Shown here piece by piece: positions 59,143 through 62,710 of a stretch of 62,710 nucleotides of DNA. The translations under genes were made by a program, and so were the position numbers. Source of the DNA: an uncultured Lachnoanaerobaculum sp. Its GTDB lineage: Bacteria > Bacillota > Clostridia > Lachnospirales > Lachnospiraceae. The stretch lies in NCBI RefSeq assembly GCF_938015485.1, contig NZ_CALLVU010000064.1, positions 1 to 62,710 of the forward strand. The letters run 5' to 3'. Under the pieces are notes generated by a model. It was not told the DNA's origin, did not search any database, and saw only the letters and a list, made by a program, of their open reading frames with translations. Position 1 is the first letter of the stretch. Every line of letters begins with the position of its first letter.

Positions 59143-60081
59143 ATGAGAGTACTTATTACAGGAGCAGCTTCATTTTTGGGTAGACATTTGGTGGAATACT
59201 TTCTTTCAAAGGAAGATGAAGTGCTTGCTTTGGTCAGAGAAAATGCAAGAGGCAAAGATGAGCTTTTAGGGTATGAAGCAAATAATAAATTCAAACTTAT
59301 AGTCCTTGATATGAAAGATATAGAAAGACTGGACATAGATTTTGACGTATGTATACATCTGGCGTGGGGCGGTATCGGTAAAGAAGGCAGAATGGATGAA
59401 AACATCCAAAGAGAGAATATAGATGCCGCCATAAAGCTTATGAGAGTCTGCAAGTATAGAGGTGCAAAAAGATTTCTGTTTGCAGGTTCACAGGCGGAAT
59501 ACGGACAGACACTTGCAGATATAGAAGCAAAGTACGGCAAAGACTTTGATATAAACGCCATACCAAAGCAAAGTGAAGATGCCCCTACAAATCCCAAGTC
59601 CGAATACGGCAAAGCCAAATTGGAGCTTAAGAGTAAACTCAAAAATCTTGGAGACAGCCTTGGAATAGAGTATGTGCATATGCGTATCTTTTCGGTGTTT
59701 GGAAGCGGTGACCATGAGACATCGCTCATATCCACCTGTATAAGGAATTTCAAAGAGAATAAAGATGTACATATAGGAGAGTGTATACAGTCTTGGAATT
59801 ATATATATATTAAAGACCTCTGTGAAGCGATATCTCTGCTTTCAAAAAAAGACCTGCAAGGTGAGTTTGTATTCAATGTGGCCGGAGAGAATAACCGCAT
59901 ACTGATGGACTATGTAAAAGATATAAAGAGACTGTTAAACAGCAGCGGCGGTATAGTCGTAGAGAAAAAGGAAGCGGCAAGTGAAGGATTACCTTTTCTA
60001 AATCCCGGCATTGAGCGTCTAAAGAGAGTAGGCTTTGTTGAAAGCTACGGATTTGAAAAGGGAATAAAAGATTGTATATAA
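59143..60081 (+). CDS. NAD-dependent epimerase/dehydratase (SDR)
   Basis: 312 residues. Rossmann motif TGAASFLG (6-13), serine in AGSQAEYG (S116) and YGKAK (Y155-x3-K159): an extended SDR with complete catalytic residues. It may reduce or epimerise the branched keto-sugar made by the ThDP enzyme. It starts 3 nt after that gene. Confidence 0.82.
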   Translation: MRVLITGAASFLGRHLVEYFLSKEDEVLALVRENARGKDELLGYEANNKFKLIVLDMKDIERLDIDFDVCIHLAWGGIGKEGRMDENIQRENIDAAIKLMRVCKYRGAKRFLFAGSQAEYGQTLADIEAKYGKDFDINAIPKQSEDAPTNPKSEYGKAKLELKSKLKNLGDSLGIEYVHMRIFSVFGSGDHETSLISTCIRNFKENKDVHIGECIQSWNYIYIKDLCEAISLLSKKDLQGEFVFNVAGENNRILMDYVKDIKRLLNSSGGIVVEKKEAASEGLPFLNPGIERLKRVGFVESYGFEKGIKDCI

Positions 60082-60097
60082 AGTTTAGGAGACGGTT

Positions 60098-61213
60098 TTG
60101 AAAAGATGTATTAGTTGTAACGGTTCATTACATGAACTTATGAAAATTGAAAATATGCCTACAAGTGCACAGGATATACCGACAAAGGAAGTGCTTGATA
60201 AAGACAGCGGTATAGAAGTGTCGCTTTGCGTCTGTGAGGACTGCAATCTGGTACAGTTAAAAAACGATGCGGTTTATTACTACAGAGATGTTATAAGAGC
60301 GGGCGGATATTCCACTACGATGGAAGACTTAAGAAAGAGTGAATACAAACATTTTATAGAGTTTGCATCGCTTGAAGGTAAGAAGATAATAGAAGTCGGT
60401 TGCGGTAGAGGAGAGTTCTTAGGTATGCTTAAAGGTTTTCCGGTGGAAGGCTACGGTACGGAGCATAAAAAGGAACTTGTAGAGATCGCCAAAGGTGCGG
60501 GGCTCAGAGTGGATGAAGACTTTCCGGAGAGTGAAGAACATGTATTTAAGAACGGACCTTTTGATGCCTTTATGTCATTTAATTTTTTGGAGCATCAGCC
60601 GCATCCGAGGACATACTTAAAAGCAATATATAATAATCTATGTGATGAAGGCTATGGACTTATTACGGTACCGAGCTTTGAGTATATCTTGGAGCAGAAC
60701 AGTTTCTATGAGATAATCCCGGACCATATTGCATATTACAATTTTGACAGTCTTACACATCTTTTAAATATAAGCGGATTTGAGGTGCTTGAGTCAAGTA
60801 CGGTCAACAGAGATACTATTGAAGTGATAGTGAAAAAGAGAAAGTTACCTGATATAAGCGGTATTATCGCAAAGAAGACGGATATCGCAAAAGAAGTACT
60901 TGATACGGTAAAGGGCTATTCAAAGATAGCCATATGGGGAGCGTCACACCAAGGATTTACACTTTGCTCCACAACAGGTATTGCAAAGTATGTGGACTGC
61001 ATCATAGATTCGGCACCTTTTAAGCAGGGAAAATTTGCACCGGCATCACATATTGAGATCATTTCACCGGATGATGCAAGAAAGAGAGAGCTTGAAGCGA
61101 TAGTGATAGTAGCACCGGGATATACGGATGAGATAGCAGGTATTATAAAGACCACGTTTGACAAGAATATAGACGTCTATACATTGATGACTGACAAATT
61201 GAAGAGGTTATAA
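60098..61213 (+). CDS. Sugar C-methyltransferase-type protein
   Basis: 371 residues from TTG 60098 (AGGAG upstream). An N-terminal zinc-binding motif uses C4, C7, C46 or C44, and C49; the SAM site is EVGCGRGEF (99-107); a C-terminal Rossmann-like methyltransferase-associated domain covers about 260-371 (IAIWGASHQGF). This three-part architecture is that of TylCIII/NovU-like sugar C-methyltransferases. It completes a three-gene cassette for a branched or methylated sugar on the cell surface. Confidence 0.78.
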   Translation: MKRCISCNGSLHELMKIENMPTSAQDIPTKEVLDKDSGIEVSLCVCEDCNLVQLKNDAVYYYRDVIRAGGYSTTMEDLRKSEYKHFIEFASLEGKKIIEVGCGRGEFLGMLKGFPVEGYGTEHKKELVEIAKGAGLRVDEDFPESEEHVFKNGPFDAFMSFNFLEHQPHPRTYLKAIYNNLCDEGYGLITVPSFEYILEQNSFYEIIPDHIAYYNFDSLTHLLNISGFEVLESSTVNRDTIEVIVKKRKLPDISGIIAKKTDIAKEVLDTVKGYSKIAIWGASHQGFTLCSTTGIAKYVDCIIDSAPFKQGKFAPASHIEIISPDDARKRELEAIVIVAPGYTDEIAGIIKTTFDKNIDVYTLMTDKLKRL

Positions 61214-61248
61214 TTATAAAAAAATATAAATTTATACATTATTGCCGA

Positions 61249-61418
61249 CGTGAGAGTAGTTTTAGAACTGCTTAAGACGATGCGTGAGAGTAGTTTGAAG
61301 TAAAAATGCACAAATTAAGACTCACGTGAGAGTAGTCAAAATCAGGTCAAAAATCGGAATGAAATGTGAGAGCAGTCAGTGTAAAAAACAATAAAAATAC
61401 AAAAAGCGTGAGAGTAGT
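61249..61418 (+). repeat. Spaced 12-bp direct repeat array
   Basis: CGTGAGAGTAGT occurs exactly at 61249-61260, 61283-61294, 61325-61336 and 61407-61418, and as TGTGAGAGCAGT at 61365-61376. Starts are 34 to 42 bp apart, and the sequence between them is unique. A further degenerate GAGAGCAGT lies at 61423-61431. The repeats are too short for CRISPR and there are no cas genes. The region 61214-61729 holds no gene. Possible protein-binding array. Confidence 0.7.
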
Positions 61419-61458
61419 GAAAGAGAGCAGTAGTAGTAAGCGTATTATATTAAAAAAT

Positions 61459-61496
61459 AAGAGTCGGGGGTGATGCCTTGACTCTTTTGTATTTTA
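61459..61496 (+). terminator. Terminator after the repeat array
   Basis: AAGAGTC (61459-61465) pairs with GACTCTT (61480-61486), with GG/CC inside, followed by TTGTATTTT. Confidence 0.7.
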
Positions 61497-61729
61497 AAAA
61501 TACATTGCACATAAGTTACTGACTTTTTTAAGAAAATATGGTATGTTCTGCGGGTGGTTTTGCAGGATAATAATCATATGTTAATAAAGATAATTTTAGA
61601 CAGTTTTAGAGGCGTAAGGGAAATTAAAATTTTCTTAAAATAATTTTACAAAATCAATCAGGCTGTTTTATAAAATGACTATTTATGGTATTATCTATCG
61701 TGCAGTCAAAGAGTGATAAGGAGGAGAAC

Positions 61730-61771
61730 ATGAAGTTCAAGTTCGTGTATAATACTGCACATGGATGGTAA
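61730..61771 (+). CDS. 13-codon ORF with strong ribosome binding site
   Basis: AAGGAGGAG is followed 5 nt later by ATG 61730, which opens MKFKFVYNTAHGW and stops at 61769-61771. It may be a leader peptide or the remaining start of a lost surface-protein gene. About 96 nt separate it from the next start. Confidence 0.3.
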   Translation: MKFKFVYNTAHGW

Positions 61772-61867
61772 AATATTAAACATAGGCTAAGTTTGGAGTG
61801 ATCGTTTAGATGACTCCTAAAAGTGGTTTTGTGGATACTTTACTAAATGTTAGATTAAGGAGGTTTA

Positions 61868-62710
61868 ATGAAACAATTTAGGAAACGATTTTACAAATAA
61901 CACTTCAGGCACAAGCCCTGTATTTGAATCAAGTGTTACATTGACTCCAAGTGACGATAAGAAGACAACCAATGCGGCACTTGAAGCAAGCAACTCTACA
62001 TTGAAAGTAAAATATGTAGATATGGCAGGCAATCCTATACCTCTTGATGACGGTAGCGGAAATGTGGCCGATACGGACAGCGTTCACGGCTTTAGAGATC
62101 CATATACGGTAACACCGCCTATAACACTTACAGGTGTAGCTAATTATGAATATGCAGCCTGATCTTACAAACGGCAGACCGCTTAGCGGAACATTAAATC
62201 CGGGACAGAATGTCGTAATATTAAAGTACAAGAGAAAAACTGCAGGAAATATAACTGTAAACCACTTCGAAGTAGGTGGAAGCACACAGCTTTATACACC
62301 TTCAGGAGCAACATCGCCAAGTGCGGAAACATATGTAGGAACAGAAAAACTGGGACTATTTGAGAATCTTACAAATAGAGAAGCGGACATCGCCAACTTC
62401 GAGTATGTAAGTACAGATGTAACAGGAGTACCTTCAGCAACATCGCAAAGTGCTACAGGTGATACAACAGTTACATATCAGAGAGCTCCACAGACAGTAA
62501 CCTACAGATACAAGAGAAAAGACGCTGCAGATATAACGGTGCACCACTATGAAGTGGGAGGAAGCACAGAGTTATATACTCCAACCGGAAGCACAACACC
62601 AAGTGCACAAACCATACCGGGTGCCGGAAAACTCGGAACAACTGTAAATCTTACAAATAAAGAAGCGGACATCCGGCAAGCCGGACAGCCCACTCACCTC
62701 CCCGTGATTT
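61868..62710 (+). pseudogene. Decayed MucBP-like repeat surface protein, cut by the window end
   Basis: ATG 61868 with AAGGAGG upstream opens MKQFRKRFYK, like a signal-peptide start, but stops at 61898. The continuation lies in another frame (about 61898-62162: VKYVDMAGNPIPLDDGSG, MucBP-like) and stops in turn. A third frame then stays open to the edge and carries tandem modules of about 100 residues (ITVNHFEVGGSTQLYTP, ITVHHYEVGGSTELYTP). At least two frame breaks therefore separate the start from the repeats. The last 37 bases are unusually GC-rich and depart from the repeat after GCGGACATC. A sequencing or assembly error at repeats is possible. Confidence 0.65.

Noticed and set aside
61249..61418. 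CRISPR array
   Set aside because: Repeats are only 12 bp, one copy is degenerate, and no cas genes are present.

Overview
The window is chromosomal DNA of a low-GC Firmicute. The DUF3881 and DUF1576 proteins, the choline-binding repeats and the general style of the genes point to Lachnospiraceae, perhaps near Lachnoanaerobaculum; the genus is a guess. Layout: the 3' end of a sortase-anchored surface protein (3-254); the str genes rpsL-rpsG-fusA and a separately promoted tuf (360-5002); a leftward pair encoding a DUF1576 membrane protein fused to a hotdog thioesterase and a DUF3881 protein (5121-7893); an apparently complete 43.4-kb prophage (7960-51407); then host DNA again, with tRNA-Leu(UAG), a uracil-DNA-glycosylase-like gene, carA-carB, a small choline-binding protein, a ThDP enzyme / epimerase / methyltransferase sugar cassette, a spaced 12-bp repeat array and a decayed surface-protein gene running off the end.

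The prophage entered the 3' end of tRNA-Leu, read leftward at 51465-51386. A 22-bp tRNA fragment is duplicated as attL (7960-7981) and attR (51386-51407). The tRNA's old terminator is stranded beyond attL and the phage supplies a new one. From left to right the phage carries a tyrosine integrase; a tightly coupled ParA operon of unknown purpose; a lysogeny switch with divergent promoters, two operators and several micro-ORFs; an early region with antirepressor, small HTH and membrane proteins, a SNF2-type helicase split in two, a DEDDh exonuclease, a Sak4-like ATPase, SSB and a CHC2/DUF927 primase-helicase; a repeat-rich probable origin; a VRR-NUC nuclease and an ArpU-like late regulator; a lambda-like packaging and head module (Nu1, GpA, gpW, portal, protease, gpT-like capsid); a P2-like contractile tail module (sheath, tube, E/E', tape measure, X, D, V, U, W, J, I, H); and a choline-binding NlpC/P60 endolysin with a holin.

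The most interesting signals are: (1) a consensus promoter carrying a LexA/SOS box that drives a terminated 33-codon ORF beside the repressor, whose product resembles the repressor C-terminus; (2) tiny related membrane peptides on both sides of the divergent lysogeny promoters; (3) the three-gene ParA operon; (4) the helicase split by three inserted genes; (5) a 430-bp block with two families of repeats including a perfect 18-bp inverted repeat; (6) tandem integrase-arm-like repeats at both prophage ends, one of them forming the 3' end of the integrase gene; (7) a programmed -1 frameshift in the tail chaperone. Family names come from motif recognition by eye; no database search was run.
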